Shown here piece after piece: positions 1 to 10,413 of a stretch of DNA of 11,460 bases. Under the pieces are notes generated by a model that had not been told where the DNA came from, did not search any database, and worked only from the letters and a program-made list of their open reading frames with translations. Source of the stretch: Candidatus Palibaumannia cicadellinicola (GTDB lineage Bacteria > Pseudomonadota > Gammaproteobacteria > Enterobacterales > Enterobacteriaceae); contig NZ_NJPO01000187.1 of assembly GCF_002855795.1 (NCBI RefSeq), forward strand, positions 1-11,460. Direction: 5' to 3'. The translations under genes were made by a program, and so were the position numbers. Numbering within the stretch: position 1 is the first letter of the stretch; each line of letters opens with the position of its first letter.

Positions 1-93
1 CACCTGATACCATACCGAACTCAGAAGTGAAATACCGTAGCGCCGATGGTAGTGTGGGGTTTCCCCATGTGAGAGTAGGAAATTGCCAGGCAT
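1..93 (+). rRNA. rrf: 5S ribosomal RNA, 3' part (5' end outside window)
   Basis: This is the 3' three quarters of a 5S rRNA, the small RNA of the large ribosomal subunit. It matches E. coli 5S from about nucleotide 28 to the 3' end at 120, with no gaps and about nine substitutions by my recollection of the E. coli sequence; nearly all are C-to-T or G-to-A. Recognisable blocks are CCGAACTCAGAAGTGAAA, CCGATGGTAGTGTGGGG and the terminal GCCAGGCAT, which would pair with the missing 5' end. The start lies before base 1, so 16S and 23S genes probably lie further left. No terminator hairpin is visible between its end and the convergent birA gene, whose stop codon is 11 nt away. Confidence 0.96.
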
Positions 94-104
94 CTCCTTT
101 CCTT

Positions 105-950
105 TTAAGAATACCAGCCTATTTCGCCATTAATATAAGAGTATATTTTACCTTTTTGTTCTAAAAGAAATGCCCCTTGTGTATTAATGCCACGAGCAAT
201 TCCTGTTACCTTTTGATACTCATTGAGTAAAATATTGACTTTTTTATTGTATAAGTAATCTAATGTACGCCAGCGTAACATAAATGGAAAAAAACCTTCT
301 TGTTCAAATAATAGTAACGCTTTGCATAATGCATTAGTTAGTTCAGCCACTAAAGCATTTCTTATGATATAGTTCCCTATTTCGTGTAAAGAAATCCACT
401 CTTTAGCTATAGTTGGCATAGCGAGATTAATGCCTATGCCAATCACGATAGATTGACCAATCATTTCAACTAAAATACCAGCTAATTTACGATTATTAAG
501 GTAGAGATCATTTGGCCATTTTACTAATACATTAGTTACCCCAAAATTTTGCAAAATGTCGGCTACAATAATGCCAACCATTAAACTAAGCCCAATTAAT
601 ACAGATGGACCCTGCTGCTTAAAATACCAATAAATAGAATAATAAATATTATTACGAAATTGAGAAATCCATTTTCTACCTCGTCGTCCACGTCCATGTA
701 ATTGATATTCAGCAACACAAGCATCGCCAGGTTGTAAATGAGAAATTCTATTTATTAAATATTGATTAGTTGAATTAATTACTGGTAGTACTACTAATCT
801 ACCAGTAGACAAGTGTGCTTGAATAACTTGTTCATTTAGAATATTACTTTGATCTGTAAGTAAATTGACGGCTTGTGATATGTGAAAAATATTTAGCGGT
901 ATACTCATACTGGTGTTTATTATATTATCATAATAAGGCTCCAATCGCAT
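105..950 (-). CDS. birA: Biotin--[acetyl-CoA carboxylase] ligase BirA, lacking the repressor DNA-binding helices
   Basis: This cytoplasmic enzyme activates biotin as biotinyl-AMP and attaches it to the biotin carrier subunit of acetyl-CoA carboxylase, the first step of fatty acid synthesis. The 281-residue product keeps the catalytic core: STNQY at 60-64, the adenylate loop GRGRRGRKW at 86-94, KWPNDLY at 144-150, the catalytic-lysine motif RKLAGILVE near 153-161 (Lys154) and GIGIN at 171-175. The small C-terminal domain follows and is complete. E. coli BirA has 321 residues. Here the N-terminal winged-helix helices are absent and the wing is eroded (GKGY not kept). Two loops matching E. coli 193-199 and 212-222 are each about five residues shorter. 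The gene overlaps murB by 23 nt. Start 950 is chosen for its strong Shine-Dalgarno; an ATG at 908 (Met15) is possible. It is inferred to be a ligase without biotin-operon repressor function. Confidence 0.95.
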   Translation of the reverse strand: MRLEPYYDNIINTSMSIPLNIFHISQAVNLLTDQSNILNEQVIQAHLSTGRLVVLPVINSTNQYLINRISHLQPGDACVAEYQLHGRGRRGRKWISQFRNNIYYSIYWYFKQQGPSVLIGLSLMVGIIVADILQNFGVTNVLVKWPNDLYLNNRKLAGILVEMIGQSIVIGIGINLAMPTIAKEWISLHEIGNYIIRNALVAELTNALCKALLLFEQEGFFPFMLRWRTLDYLYNKKVNILLNEYQKVTGIARGINTQGAFLLEQKGKIYSYINGEIGWYS

Positions 951-1947
951 CTACTTCTCCTTCTGCGCCAATAAAACGGACTTCAGGTTCCAGCCAAATA
1001 GCAAATTTATCTGCTACTATGTAGCGAACATACTTAGCTAGCGTAGCTATTTCTAAACCGCTAGCCTGGCCAATATTAATTAAAATCAATGCCTGTTTTT
1101 CATACACGGCTGCGTGACCCACTTGATATCCCTTTAACTTACAGCGATCAATTAGCCATCCAGCAGCTAGTTTTATCCCACCATTAGTTTGTGGGGAGTA
1201 AGGAGCATCGGGATAACAGGCTAATAATTGCGCAGCAGTTTTAGTATCAATCAATGGATTTTTAAAAAAACTACCGGCATTACCTGTTTTAGAATTAGGT
1301 AATTTATTACGCCGCATAGCGCAGATAGTATCAAAAATCTGACGCGGGGTTACGTTGTGCGTATCTAGTTGTTTCAGGTTACCGTAATTTAGAACGGGCC
1401 GCCAAAATTTGCTGAGCCGTAATCCTACAGCTACAATAGCAACATTTTCGCGGTAGCGATGCTTAAAAATACTATCTCGATAGCCAAATTGGCATTCTAA
1501 TGCGTTAAGGCGAAGTTTTGTACCATGATCTAACTGAATAATATCTACATATTCACATAAATCTTGTAATGCTACACCATATGCGCCGATATTTTGTATC
1601 GGGGCTGAGCCAATATAGCCTGGTATTAAAGCTAAATTTTCTAAACCAGGGATTTTTCTCTCAAGAGTATAAATGACTAAATCATGCCATACTTCACCAG
1701 CACCAACATGTAAATACCACGCTTCAGCATCTTCTCTAATCACAATACCCTTAATACGATTTAGTAATACTGTGCCTGTATAATTTTCGAGAAACAGAAC
1801 ATTACTACCGCTACCGAGTAGTAATGCAGGACGATTAATTTGTAATGCATGTTTCCATAGCATCAGCAATTGATTTTCGCTGTGCGCAGTAACAACTTGG
1901 TGTGCGTATACATTCAAACTAAATGTATTTAGTGGCTTTAAAGTCAT
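928..1947 (-). CDS. murB: UDP-N-acetylenolpyruvoylglucosamine reductase MurB
   Basis: MurB is the cytoplasmic FAD enzyme that uses NADPH to reduce UDP-GlcNAc-enolpyruvate to UDP-MurNAc, the second committed step of peptidoglycan synthesis. The product has 339 residues, against 342 in E. coli, and is alignable throughout. The FAD-binding domain shows [10 protein letters not shown] at 43-52 and the [17 protein letters not shown] segment at 108-124. Catalytic motifs are present: GYRDS at 155-159 (Arg157), [10 protein letters not shown] at 222-231 (proton-donor Ser226) and LEPEVRF at 319-325 (Glu322). The N-terminus MTLKPLNTF fits the family start. The ATG lies 14 nt after the rpoC stop, no terminator lies between, and no good Shine-Dalgarno is seen, so translation may be coupled to rpoC. 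Its 3' end overlaps birA by 23 nt. Its presence implies that this organism still makes, or recently made, peptidoglycan precursors. Confidence 0.97.
   Translation of the reverse strand: MTLKPLNTFSLNVYAHQVVTAHSENQLLMLWKHALQINRPALLLGSGSNVLFLENYTGTVLLNRIKGIVIREDAEAWYLHVGAGEVWHDLVIYTLERKIPGLENLALIPGYIGSAPIQNIGAYGVALQDLCEYVDIIQLDHGTKLRLNALECQFGYRDSIFKHRYRENVAIVAVGLRLSKFWRPVLNYGNLKQLDTHNVTPRQIFDTICAMRRNKLPNSKTGNAGSFFKNPLIDTKTAAQLLACYPDAPYSPQTNGGIKLAAGWLIDRCKLKGYQVGHAAVYEKQALILINIGQASGLEIATLAKYVRYIVADKFAIWLEPEVRFIGAEGEVDAIGALL
957..962 (-). promoter_or_regulatory. Shine-Dalgarno for birA, deciding the start at 950
   Basis: On the - strand AAGGAG lies 6 nt before the ATG at 950. It is embedded in the last codons of murB. 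The alternative downstream ATG at 908 has only A/T-rich sequence before it and no AGGA-like match. The motif falls on a Glu-Gly-Glu stretch of MurB, so it could be fortuitous. Confidence 0.6.
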
Positions 1948-1961
1948 ATGACATATTAGTG

Positions 1962-4900
1962 TTAGTGGTTGCTTAGACTGTTGCTGAGACTAAAGTTTAA
2001 CAATTCAGCAAGATTAGCTGACGCTTCATCTGCTGTCATCTGCTGTATATCACACTTTTCTCTATGCTGACGATTGCTGGTACGTTCTTGATGATAAGCG
2101 TAACCTGTACCAGCTGGTATAAGCCTACCGACAATAACATTTTCTTTCAGACCGCGTAGTTCGTCGCTTTTTCCCGCTACGGCGGCTTCTGTGAGTACAC
2201 GTGTAGTTTCTTGGAAAGAAGCAGCTGATATAAAAGATTCAGTCGCTAGCGATGCTTTAGTTATACCTAGTAGATCACGTACATAAGTTATTTCTTTTTT
2301 TCCTTCGCTTTTAAGCTGAAGATTAGTTATTTTAATTCGTGAGTATTCGACTTGTTCCCCTTCTAAAAAATCGGAACTACCAGCGCTGATAATAGTCGCT
2401 TTACGTAGCATCTGACGAATAATAACTTCGATATGCTTATCGTTTATTTTTACGCCCTGTAAACGGTAAACCTCTTGTACTTCATTAACGATATAGCGAG
2501 TTACAGCATGTACCCCACGTAAACGTAGAATATCATGCGGCGATTCTGGTCCATCAGATATTACGTCACCACGTTCTACGCATTCACCTTCAAATACGTT
2601 AAGTTGACGCCATTTTGGAATCATTTCTTCGTAAGTATCATTACTATTTAATGGTGATATTACCAAACGCCGTTTTCCTTTAGTATCTTTACCGAAAGAA
2701 ATAATACCACTTATCTCTGCTAAAATTGCTGGCTCTTTAGGTCGTCTAGCTTCGAATAAATCAGCAACACGTGGTAAACCACCGGTAATATCTTTAGTAC
2801 CACTGGTTTCTTGCGGCAAACGTGCTAAGGTGTCACCACTGGTAATTTTGGTACCATCTTCTAATTGTACAATAGTCTTACCAGGAAGAAAATACTGTGC
2901 AGGCATATCAGTATTTGGAATAAGAACATCGTTATGATTAATATCAACAATTTTTAGCGCTGGTCGTAAATCTTTACCACCACTAGTTCTTTCTGCAGTA
3001 TCTAATACTACGATAGATGATAAACCCGTAAGTTCATCGGTCTGGCGAGTAATAGTCTGACCATCTATCATATCAGTGAAACGAATAAAACCGTCAACTT
3101 CAGTGATCACGGGCATAGTATGTGGATCCCAGTTTGCAACTGTTTCTCCACCTATTATTTTTGAACCATCGCCTTTTGCCATTACGGCACCATATGGTAC
3201 TTTGTAGCTTTCTTTAGTTCTACCAAATTCATCTATTAACTTAAGCTCAGTATTACGAGAGGTAATGACTATTTTATTACTAATATTAATCACATATTTT
3301 GCGTTAATAAGACGAATTGTACCTTGATTTTTTACCTGAATACTTGATTCTGCCGCAGCACGAAAGGCTGCACCACCGATATGAAAAGTACGCATAGTTA
3401 ATTGAGTACCTGGTTCACCAATTGATTGTGCTGCGATCACACCAATAGCTTCACCTTTATTTACTAGGTGACCACGAGCTAAATCACGTCCATAGCAATG
3501 AGCACATACACCAAAATCGGTATCACAAGTAACTACTGAACGAACCTTAATGTTGTCAATTGAATTATCTTCTAGTACATCACACCATTGCTCATTTAGT
3601 AAAATATTACGTTCTACGAGAATATTTGTGCTACCTGGTAGCAATACATTTTCTGCTGTGACACGACCTAGTACACGTTCGCGTAGTGGTTCTTTTACAT
3701 CACCTCCCTCAATAACAGGTGTCATAATAATACCCGACAAAGTGCCGCAATCATCTTGAGTGACTACTAGATCTTGTGCTACATCTACTAAACGACGAGT
3801 TAGATAACCAGAATTAGCGGTTTTTAATGCTGTATCTGCTAAACCTTTACGAGCACCATGTGTAGAAATAAAGTATTGTAAAACGTTTAGACCTTCACGG
3901 AAATTAGCGGTAATAGGAGTTTCTATAATTGAGCCATCAGGTTTCGCCATTAAGCCACGCATACCAGCCAACTGTCTAATTTGTGCGGCAGATCCCCGTG
4001 CGCCAGAATCAGACATCATAAAAATATTATTAAATGATACCTGACGTTCTTTTATGCCATTACTGTTCATAACAGCTTCAGTAGACAGATTATCCATCAT
4101 AGCTTTAGCGACACGTTCATTAGCAGCAGCCCATATATCTATTACTTTATTATAACGTTCACCAGCTGTTACTAAACCAGACTGGAATTGTTCTTGAATC
4201 TCCGCTACTTCCGCTTCCGCTTCATTAATAATTTCAGCTTTCTTGAAAGGAATAATCATATCATCGATGCCAACTGATGAGCCAGAACGTGCAGCGTAGG
4301 CAAAACCAGTATACATTATCTGGTCAGCAAAAATAACAGTCGGTTTAAGACCTAGTATACGATAACAAGTATTTAACATCTTAGAGATAGATTTTTTACC
4401 AAGTACCTGGTTAACTAGTGTAAAAGGTAATCCTTTGGGTACTATCATCCATAGTATGGCTCGACCAATGGTGGTTTCGACAATATGTGAGTTGTGAATC
4501 CAGTTACCGTTATCATTCTTCTCATATTCTGTAATACGTACTTTAACACGTGCATGTAACTCAGCTATTCCAAGACGATAAATACGTTCAGCTTCTTTAG
4601 GTCCGGTAAGTACCATACCTTCCCCTTTACCATTAATACGATCACGAGTCATGTAGTATAGACCTAACACAACATCTTGTGATGGAACTATGATTGGTTC
4701 ACCGTTTGCAGGGGATAAAATATTATTAGTAGACATCATTAAGGCACGAGCTTCTAACTGCGCTTCAAGTGTTAATGGAATGTGTACTGCCATTTGATCA
4801 CCGTCAAAATCAGCGTTGTATGCAGCACAAACTAATGGATGTAGCTGAATGGCTTTACCTTCTATCAGGACAGGCTCAAATGCTTGTATACCTAAACGAT

Positions 4901-6188
4901 GCAGAGTTGGCGCACGGTTTAACATCACTGGATGTTCACGAATTACTTCGTCTAGAATATCCCATACTACTGATTCTTCACGTTCTACCATTTTTTTTGC
5001 TGCTTTAATTGTCGTAGCAAGGCCACGCCGTTCTAGCTTACCATAGATGAAAGGTTTGAATAGCTCAAGTGCCATCTGCTTCGGTAAACCACATTGATGT
5101 AGACGTAGGTACGGACCTACAGTAATAACTGAACGCCCAGAGTAGTCTACGCGTTTACCTAGTAGATTTTGACGAAAACGACCTTGCTTTCCTTTTATCA
5201 TATCGGCGAGAGATTTAAGTGGACGCTTATTAGAGCCTGTGATGGCACGTCCGCGCCGTCCGTTATCTAGTAATGCATCTACTGCTTCTTGTAACATACG
5301 TTTTTCATTACGAACAATGATATCTGGTGCAGATAAATCAAGTAATCGCTTAAGACGATTATTACGGTTAATAACACGACGATATAAATCATTGAGATCT
5401 GATGTAGCAAAACGTCCCCCGTCTAGCGGTACTAATGGACGTAGATCTGGTGGTAATACTGGTAGTACATTCAATATCATCCATTCTGGTTTATTACCGG
5501 ACTCTACGAATGCTTCAAGTAACTTAATACGTTTAGTTAGTTTTTTACGTTTCGTTTCCGAAGTAGTTTCTTCTAGTTCTTCTCGTAATTCTTCACATTC
5601 ATGCTCAATAGCTATATTTTTTAACAAAACATGAATGGCTTCCGCGCCCATTTTGGCATCAAATTCGTCACCAAACTCTTCTAATGCATCTAAATACTGT
5701 TCTTCAGTTAATATCTGATGGCGTTCTAAATTAGTCATGCCACTTTCAACAACTACATAGGACTCAAAGTAAAGTACACGCTCTATATCACGTAGGGGCA
5801 TGTCTAGCAACAAACCAATACGTGACGGTAAAGATTTTAAAAACCAAATATGTGCGGTAGGAGAAGCAAGCTCAATATGTCCCATACGTTCGCGACGTAC
5901 TTTCGTTTGGGTAACTTCAACCCCACATTTTTCGCAAATGACCCCCCGATGCTTTAGACGCTTGTACTTACCGCACAGACACTCATAATCTTTAACAGGC
6001 CCGAAAATGCGCGCGCAAAATAAACCGTCACGCTCAGGTTTAAAAGTGCGGTAATTGATAGTCTCAGGTTTTTTTACTTCACCAAAAGACCAGGAACGGA
6101 TCATGTCTGGCGAGGCTAGTGCAATTTTTATCGCATCAAACTCTTCAGTCTTAGCTTGCGCTTTCAGAAATTTCAGTAAATCTTTCAC
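1962..6188 (-). CDS. rpoC: DNA-directed RNA polymerase subunit beta'
   Basis: RpoC is the beta' subunit of RNA polymerase; it holds the catalytic magnesium and forms the clamp with beta. At 1408 residues (1407 in E. coli) it keeps E. coli numbering over most of its length. The N-terminal zinc site uses Cys70, Cys72, Cys85 and Cys88. The catalytic NADFDGDQM motif spans 458-466, with Asp460, Asp462 and Asp464. The second zinc site uses Cys814, Cys888, Cys895 and Cys898. The trigger loop has Met932, Arg933 and His936. The long lineage insertion in the trigger loop (roughly 943-1130) is present, as in Enterobacterales. Only the last 40 or so residues diverge clearly. The start codon is GTG, as I recall for E. 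coli rpoC, with only a weak AAGAG-like ribosome site. It follows rpoB after 110 nt and is followed by murB after 14 nt. Confidence 0.99.
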   Translation of the reverse strand: MKDLLKFLKAQAKTEEFDAIKIALASPDMIRSWSFGEVKKPETINYRTFKPERDGLFCARIFGPVKDYECLCGKYKRLKHRGVICEKCGVEVTQTKVRRERMGHIELASPTAHIWFLKSLPSRIGLLLDMPLRDIERVLYFESYVVVESGMTNLERHQILTEEQYLDALEEFGDEFDAKMGAEAIHVLLKNIAIEHECEELREELEETTSETKRKKLTKRIKLLEAFVESGNKPEWMILNVLPVLPPDLRPLVPLDGGRFATSDLNDLYRRVINRNNRLKRLLDLSAPDIIVRNEKRMLQEAVDALLDNGRRGRAITGSNKRPLKSLADMIKGKQGRFRQNLLGKRVDYSGRSVITVGPYLRLHQCGLPKQMALELFKPFIYGKLERRGLATTIKAAKKMVEREESVVWDILDEVIREHPVMLNRAPTLHRLGIQAFEPVLIEGKAIQLHPLVCAAYNADFDGDQMAVHIPLTLEAQLEARALMMSTNNILSPANGEPIIVPSQDVVLGLYYMTRDRINGKGEGMVLTGPKEAERIYRLGIAELHARVKVRITEYEKNDNGNWIHNSHIVETTIGRAILWMIVPKGLPFTLVNQVLGKKSISKMLNTCYRILGLKPTVIFADQIMYTGFAYAARSGSSVGIDDMIIPFKKAEIINEAEAEVAEIQEQFQSGLVTAGERYNKVIDIWAAANERVAKAMMDNLSTEAVMNSNGIKERQVSFNNIFMMSDSGARGSAAQIRQLAGMRGLMAKPDGSIIETPITANFREGLNVLQYFISTHGARKGLADTALKTANSGYLTRRLVDVAQDLVVTQDDCGTLSGIIMTPVIEGGDVKEPLRERVLGRVTAENVLLPGSTNILVERNILLNEQWCDVLEDNSIDNIKVRSVVTCDTDFGVCAHCYGRDLARGHLVNKGEAIGVIAAQSIGEPGTQLTMRTFHIGGAAFRAAAESSIQVKNQGTIRLINAKYVINISNKIVITSRNTELKLIDEFGRTKESYKVPYGAVMAKGDGSKIIGGETVANWDPHTMPVITEVDGFIRFTDMIDGQTITRQTDELTGLSSIVVLDTAERTSGGKDLRPALKIVDINHNDVLIPNTDMPAQYFLPGKTIVQLEDGTKITSGDTLARLPQETSGTKDITGGLPRVADLFEARRPKEPAILAEISGIISFGKDTKGKRRLVISPLNSNDTYEEMIPKWRQLNVFEGECVERGDVISDGPESPHDILRLRGVHAVTRYIVNEVQEVYRLQGVKINDKHIEVIIRQMLRKATIISAGSSDFLEGEQVEYSRIKITNLQLKSEGKKEITYVRDLLGITKASLATESFISAASFQETTRVLTEAAVAGKSDELRGLKENVIVGRLIPAGTGYAYHQERTSNRQHREKCDIQQMTADEASANLAELLNFSLSNSLSNH

Positions 6189-6230
6189 GGCTTTTAGCTC
6201 TTGTCAGAGTTAAATCTTAGATCTGTGATA

Positions 6231-6254
6231 TGCCTTAATTTGATATTTAAGGCA
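6231..6254. repeat. Inverted repeat in the rpoB-rpoC gap
   Basis: TGCCTTAA at 6231-6238 and TTAAGGCA at 6247-6254 are perfect inverted copies around an 8-nt loop. In the rpoBC mRNA they could form an 8-bp stem, extendable by one G-U pair, about 42 nt before the rpoC GTG. No T run follows on either strand, so it is not a normal intrinsic terminator. It may be an mRNA processing or stability structure, or chance. Confidence 0.55.
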
Positions 6255-6269
6255 CGTTTATGCTATAAT
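6240..6269 (+). promoter_or_regulatory. Possible antisense sigma-70 promoter between rpoC and rpoB
   Basis: On the + strand TTGATA (6240-6245) and TATAAT (6264-6269) are 18 nt apart. TATAAT is preceded by TGC, giving a full extended -10 element. Transcription would start near 6276 and run antisense into the 3' end of rpoB. No credible gene lies downstream on this strand. AT-rich DNA produces such matches by chance, and the -35 element overlaps the loop of the inverted repeat at 6231-6254, so support is modest. Confidence 0.25.
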
Positions 6270-6298
6270 GCTATTTGTTTTTTATTAGTAACTAAAAA

Positions 6299-9200
6299 TC
6301 AGTCTTCTTCTAGTTCTATATTAATACCTAAAGAACGTATTTCTTTTAATAAGACGTTAAAAGATTCCGGCATGCCTGGTTCCATAGTGTGATTACCATC
6401 GACAATATTTTTATACATTTTAGTACGACCATTAACATCATCTGACTTTACAGTCAGCATTTCTTGTAACGTATATGCAGCTCCATAAGCTTCGAGCGCC
6501 CAAACTTCCATTTCTCCGAAACGTTGACCACCAAACTGAGCTTTACCACCAAGAGGTTGCTGAGTGACTAAGCTATAAGAACCAGTTGAACGCGCATGCA
6601 TTTTATCATCAACGAGATGATTGAGTTTTAGCATATACATATAACCCACTGTTACCGGACGCTCAAATTGTTCGCCGGTCCGCCCATCAAATAGAATTAT
6701 CTGACCAGAAGTTGGTAATTCTCCTAACTGTAGTAGTTCTTTAATTTCTTTTTCTTTTGCGCCATCAAATACCGGTGTTGCTATCGGCATACCATTTTTT
6801 AAGTTTTCTGCGAGTAGCAGTACTTCTTCGTCGGAAAAAAGATTTAGATTTACTTTTTGTCGTATGTTATCGCCCACATCATAAGCTTTTTGAATAAAAT
6901 TACGTATTTTTACTATATCTTGGTGTTGTTGAAGCATAGTATTAATCTTATTACCTATACCTTTAGCGGCCATTCCCAAATGTGTTTCCAGAATCTGCCC
7001 AATATTCATACGTGATGGAACACCTAGTGGATTTAGTACTATATCAACTGGTATACCATTTTCATCGTAAGGCATATCTTCGATTGGGTTGATTTTAGAA
7101 ATCACACCTTTGTTACCATGACGACCTGCCATTTTATCGCCAGGCTGGATCTGTCGTTTGACAGCAAGATATACTTTAACTATTTTTAGTACACCAGGGG
7201 AAAGATCGTCGCCTTGGGTAATCTTACTACGCTTTTCTTCTAATTTTTTATCAAAAAGATTTTTTAAATTGTGATACTGCTTTACTAACTGTTTGAGTTG
7301 AATATTTTTCTCTTTATTTGTTAAGCTAAATGTTAGCCACTGCTCGCTATTTAACTTAGATATTTTCTCAATATTAATATCTATACCATCAGAGACTAGT
7401 ATGTCACGGATACGGATAAATATACCTAATTCGAAAATGCGTAGTTCTTCTGTCAGGTCTTTTTTAGCCTGCTTCAGTTGCATTTCTTCTATTTCTAACG
7501 CTCGTTTATCTTTTACGACGCCATCACGAGTAAAAACTTGTACATCTATTACAGTACCGGAGAAACCGTTAGGTACTCGTAATGAAGAATCTTTTACATC
7601 TGAAGCTTTTTCGCCAAAGATAGCACGTAATAGTTTTTCTTCTGGAGTAAGTTGAGTTTCGCCTTTAGGTGTGACTTTACCTACCAGTATGTCACCACTA
7701 GTAACTTCAGCACCAATATAAACTATTCCAGATTCATCTAATTTACATAGTGCTGCTTCACCGACATTGGGTATATCTGCGGTAATATCTTCAGGACCTA
7801 GTTTGGTATCGCGTGATACACAAGCTAATTCCTGAATATGAATAGTCGTAAAACGATCCTCTTGCACGACACGTTCAGAAACAAGCATAGAATCTTCAAA
7901 GTTATAACCATTCCATGGCATGAACGCTATACGCATATTCTGTCCTAACGCTAGTTCCCCTAAATCAGTAGATGGCCCATCAGCTAATACATCACTCCGC
8001 TTTACTGATTCACCTAAAGAAACGCAAGGCCTTTGACTAATACAGGTATTCTGATTAGAACGAATATATTTCGTCATGTGATAAATATCGATACCAGCTT
8101 CGCCTGGATACATTTCCTCAGAATTAACATTAATGACAATACGTGAAGCATCAACATACTGAACTATACCGCCACGTTTGGCAACAGCGGTTACGCCTGA
8201 ATCTACCGCTACTATACGTTCCATACCAGTACCGACCAATGGTTTATCGGTACGTAAGGTAGGTACAGCTTGACGTTGCATATTAGCACCCATTAAAGCC
8301 CGGTTAGCGTCATCATGCTCTAAGAAAGGAATAAGAGAAGCACCCACAGAAACAATTTGTTGTGTAGAAACATCCATATAGTTCACTTGGTCACGGCTGA
8401 ATAAACTAGATTCGCCTTTATTACGACAGGTAACTAAATCATCGATAAAATATCCAGTTTCATCAATATTAGTATTAGCCTGTGCGATAACAAAATTACC
8501 TTCTTCAATCGCCGAAAGATAATGAATGTCTTCAGTGACTGTACCGTTATGTACACGACGATACGGGGTTTCTAAAAAACCATACTCGTTAGTTTGTGCG
8601 TACACTGATAAAGAGTTTATTAGACCAATGTTAGGTCCTTCTGGAGTTTCTATAGGGCATACTCGCCCATAATGAGTAGGATGTACGTCTCGTACTTCGA
8701 ATCCAGCACGTTCACGAGTAAGCCCACCTGGTCCTAGTGCAGAAATACGGCGTTTATGAGTAATCTCAGACAACGGATTATTTTGGTCCATAAATTGCGA
8801 CAACTGGCTAGAACAAAAAAATTCTTTGACCGCAGCAGAAATGGGTTTCGCATTAATGATATCTTGCGGCATTAAAGTATCGAGATCACTTAGAGATAAA
8901 CGCTCTTTAACAGCGCGTTCTACGCGAACTAAACCTACTCGGAATTGATTTTCTGCCATTTCACCAACAGAACGGATACGACGATTACCAAGATGATCTA
9001 TATCATCTACTTCACCTTTGCCGTTACGAATATCAATAAGCTTTTTGATTACTTCGATTATGTCATTTTTACTTAACAGACCAGAACCTTCTATATCTTT
9101 ACGTAACAACGCACGATTAAATTTCATTCTACCAACAGCAGATAGATCATAACGTTCTTCTGAGAAAAAAAGATTGTCGAAAAGATTCTCTGTTGCTTCA

Positions 9201-10330
9201 CGGGTTGGTGGTTCACCTGGACGCATCATACGATAAATTTCTACTAATGCACTTAAGCGATCTTTAGTAGGATCAATACGTAATGTTTCTGAAATATAAG
9301 CGCCATGATCTAAGTCATTTGTGAATAGTGTTTCAATAGACTGAAATCCGGCTTGACTTAGTTTATCGAGTAACTCTAAAGATAGTTCTGTATTAGCAGG
9401 AACTATAATTTCACTAGTATTAGTATTAATATAATCTTTTGCTATTACTTTATTTAGAATATATTCTACCGGAACTATTATTTCCTCTATGAAGTCTTTT
9501 TTCAGCTTACTAATATGACGAGCGGTAATACGTCTGCCTTTTTCGACATATATAGTGCCATTGGCTTCAATATCAAATGAAGCTGTTTCTCCGCGTAAGC
9601 GCTCAGGAACAAGTTTCATTTTTAATTTATGCTTGTGTTCATTAATATGAAACACAATTTTTTCAAAAAACGTGTCTAAAATTTGGTTAGTAGTAAAGTT
9701 TAATGCACGTAAAAGAATCGTTACAGGTAATTTACGACGACGATCTATACGTACAAAAAGGTGATCTTTTTGATCAAATTCAAAATCTAACCAAGATCCT
9801 CGATAAGGAATAATGTGTGCATTAAATAATACTTTACCTGATGAGTGTATCTTACCCTTATCACTGTCAAAAAATACACCAGGACTACGGTGTAACTGCG
9901 AAACAATCACACGTTCAGTGCCATTAATAATAAAAGTTCCATGATCTGTCATCAGGGGAATTTCTCCCATGTAGACTTCTTGTTCTTTAATAGAAGTTTC
10001 TGGGACTTCACGCTCATAGATAATTAGACGTAATATCACTCGTAGTGGTACAGAAAATGTAACCCCACGAATCTGGCACTCTTTAACATCAAATATAGGA
10101 TCACCTAAACGATAACTAACATATTGTAATTCGGCATTGCCGCTATAGCTATGTATGGGAAATATTGACCGGAAAGCTGCTTCTAGTCCGTACTGACCTT
10201 CGGGATCTCGTTCGATAAACTTCTGAAAAGAATCCAGTTGTATAGAAAGAAGATAGGGAACGTCTAAAATTTGTGGACGTTTTCCAAAATCTTTACGGAT
10301 ACGTTTTTTTTCGGTATAGGAGTAAACCAT
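6299..10330 (-). CDS. rpoB: DNA-directed RNA polymerase subunit beta
   Basis: RpoB is the beta subunit of RNA polymerase; it forms one pincer and much of the active-site channel, and is the rifampicin target. The product has 1343 residues (1342 in E. coli) and is alignable end to end. Visible landmarks are the N-terminal protrusion and lobe (about 1-450) and the rifampicin cluster near 506-537, with Gln512, Asp515, His525, Arg528 and Ser530 unchanged. NFEDS lies at 810-814, the flap near 885-915, the lineage insertion around 940-1040, and [12 protein letters not shown] at 1064-1075 with active-site lysines 1066 and 1074. The C-terminal clamp region that packs on beta' is nearly invariant. Position 506 is Cys where E. 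coli has Gly507. The start follows a GAGGAA ribosome site in a context (AGCTGAGGAACCCT) that matches E. coli rpoB as I recall it. A terminator upstream separates it partly from rplL. Confidence 0.99.
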   Translation of the reverse strand: MVYSYTEKKRIRKDFGKRPQILDVPYLLSIQLDSFQKFIERDPEGQYGLEAAFRSIFPIHSYSGNAELQYVSYRLGDPIFDVKECQIRGVTFSVPLRVILRLIIYEREVPETSIKEQEVYMGEIPLMTDHGTFIINGTERVIVSQLHRSPGVFFDSDKGKIHSSGKVLFNAHIIPYRGSWLDFEFDQKDHLFVRIDRRRKLPVTILLRALNFTTNQILDTFFEKIVFHINEHKHKLKMKLVPERLRGETASFDIEANGTIYVEKGRRITARHISKLKKDFIEEIIVPVEYILNKVIAKDYINTNTSEIIVPANTELSLELLDKLSQAGFQSIETLFTNDLDHGAYISETLRIDPTKDRLSALVEIYRMMRPGEPPTREATENLFDNLFFSEERYDLSAVGRMKFNRALLRKDIEGSGLLSKNDIIEVIKKLIDIRNGKGEVDDIDHLGNRRIRSVGEMAENQFRVGLVRVERAVKERLSLSDLDTLMPQDIINAKPISAAVKEFFCSSQLSQFMDQNNPLSEITHKRRISALGPGGLTRERAGFEVRDVHPTHYGRVCPIETPEGPNIGLINSLSVYAQTNEYGFLETPYRRVHNGTVTEDIHYLSAIEEGNFVIAQANTNIDETGYFIDDLVTCRNKGESSLFSRDQVNYMDVSTQQIVSVGASLIPFLEHDDANRALMGANMQRQAVPTLRTDKPLVGTGMERIVAVDSGVTAVAKRGGIVQYVDASRIVINVNSEEMYPGEAGIDIYHMTKYIRSNQNTCISQRPCVSLGESVKRSDVLADGPSTDLGELALGQNMRIAFMPWNGYNFEDSMLVSERVVQEDRFTTIHIQELACVSRDTKLGPEDITADIPNVGEAALCKLDESGIVYIGAEVTSGDILVGKVTPKGETQLTPEEKLLRAIFGEKASDVKDSSLRVPNGFSGTVIDVQVFTRDGVVKDKRALEIEEMQLKQAKKDLTEELRIFELGIFIRIRDILVSDGIDINIEKISKLNSEQWLTFSLTNKEKNIQLKQLVKQYHNLKNLFDKKLEEKRSKITQGDDLSPGVLKIVKVYLAVKRQIQPGDKMAGRHGNKGVISKINPIEDMPYDENGIPVDIVLNPLGVPSRMNIGQILETHLGMAAKGIGNKINTMLQQHQDIVKIRNFIQKAYDVGDNIRQKVNLNLFSDEEVLLLAENLKNGMPIATPVFDGAKEKEIKELLQLGELPTSGQIILFDGRTGEQFERPVTVGYMYMLKLNHLVDDKMHARSTGSYSLVTQQPLGGKAQFGGQRFGEMEVWALEAYGAAYTLQEMLTVKSDDVNGRTKMYKNIVDGNHTMEPGMPESFNVLLKEIRSLGINIELEED

Positions 10331-10334
10331 AGGG

Positions 10335-10340
10335 TTCCTC
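10335..10340 (-). promoter_or_regulatory. Shine-Dalgarno of rpoB
   Basis: GAGGAA lies 4 nt before the rpoB ATG on the - strand. The flanking bases, AGCTGAGGAACCCT then ATG, look conserved with E. coli, while the rest of the gap has drifted to nearly pure A/T. That contrast suggests selection on this translation start. Confidence 0.75.
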
Positions 10341-10413
10341 AGCTATAAAACTGTAATAGAAAAATATTGAATGTTCATTTAGTAAATTTATTATAAATAA
10401 TACATATAAACAT

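Noticed and set aside
105..950. birA as a pseudogene because it is shorter than E. coli BirA
   Set aside because: The frame is open, all catalytic motifs and the C-terminal domain are intact, and single-domain-loss biotin ligases are a known functional class.
3550..5988. Several short open frames on the + strand inside rpoC (for example 5239-5634 and 4769-5008)
   Set aside because: They lie wholly antisense to the highly conserved rpoC frame, are Ser/Arg-rich without recognisable domains, and lack ribosome sites. They are shadows of codon usage.
6231..6254. The rpoB-rpoC inverted repeat as an intrinsic terminator
   Set aside because: The stem is AT-rich and neither side is followed by a T run on its transcript, so termination is unlikely; kept only as a repeat.
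6201..6392. A 63-codon + strand frame starting in the rpoB-rpoC gap
   Set aside because: It starts upstream of the candidate promoter, has no ribosome site or family resemblance, and most of it is antisense to the rpoB 3' end.
7401..7655. A + strand frame of 84 codons antisense to the rpoB insertion region
   Set aside because: It is fully covered by rpoB in the opposite frame, with no independent coding signal.
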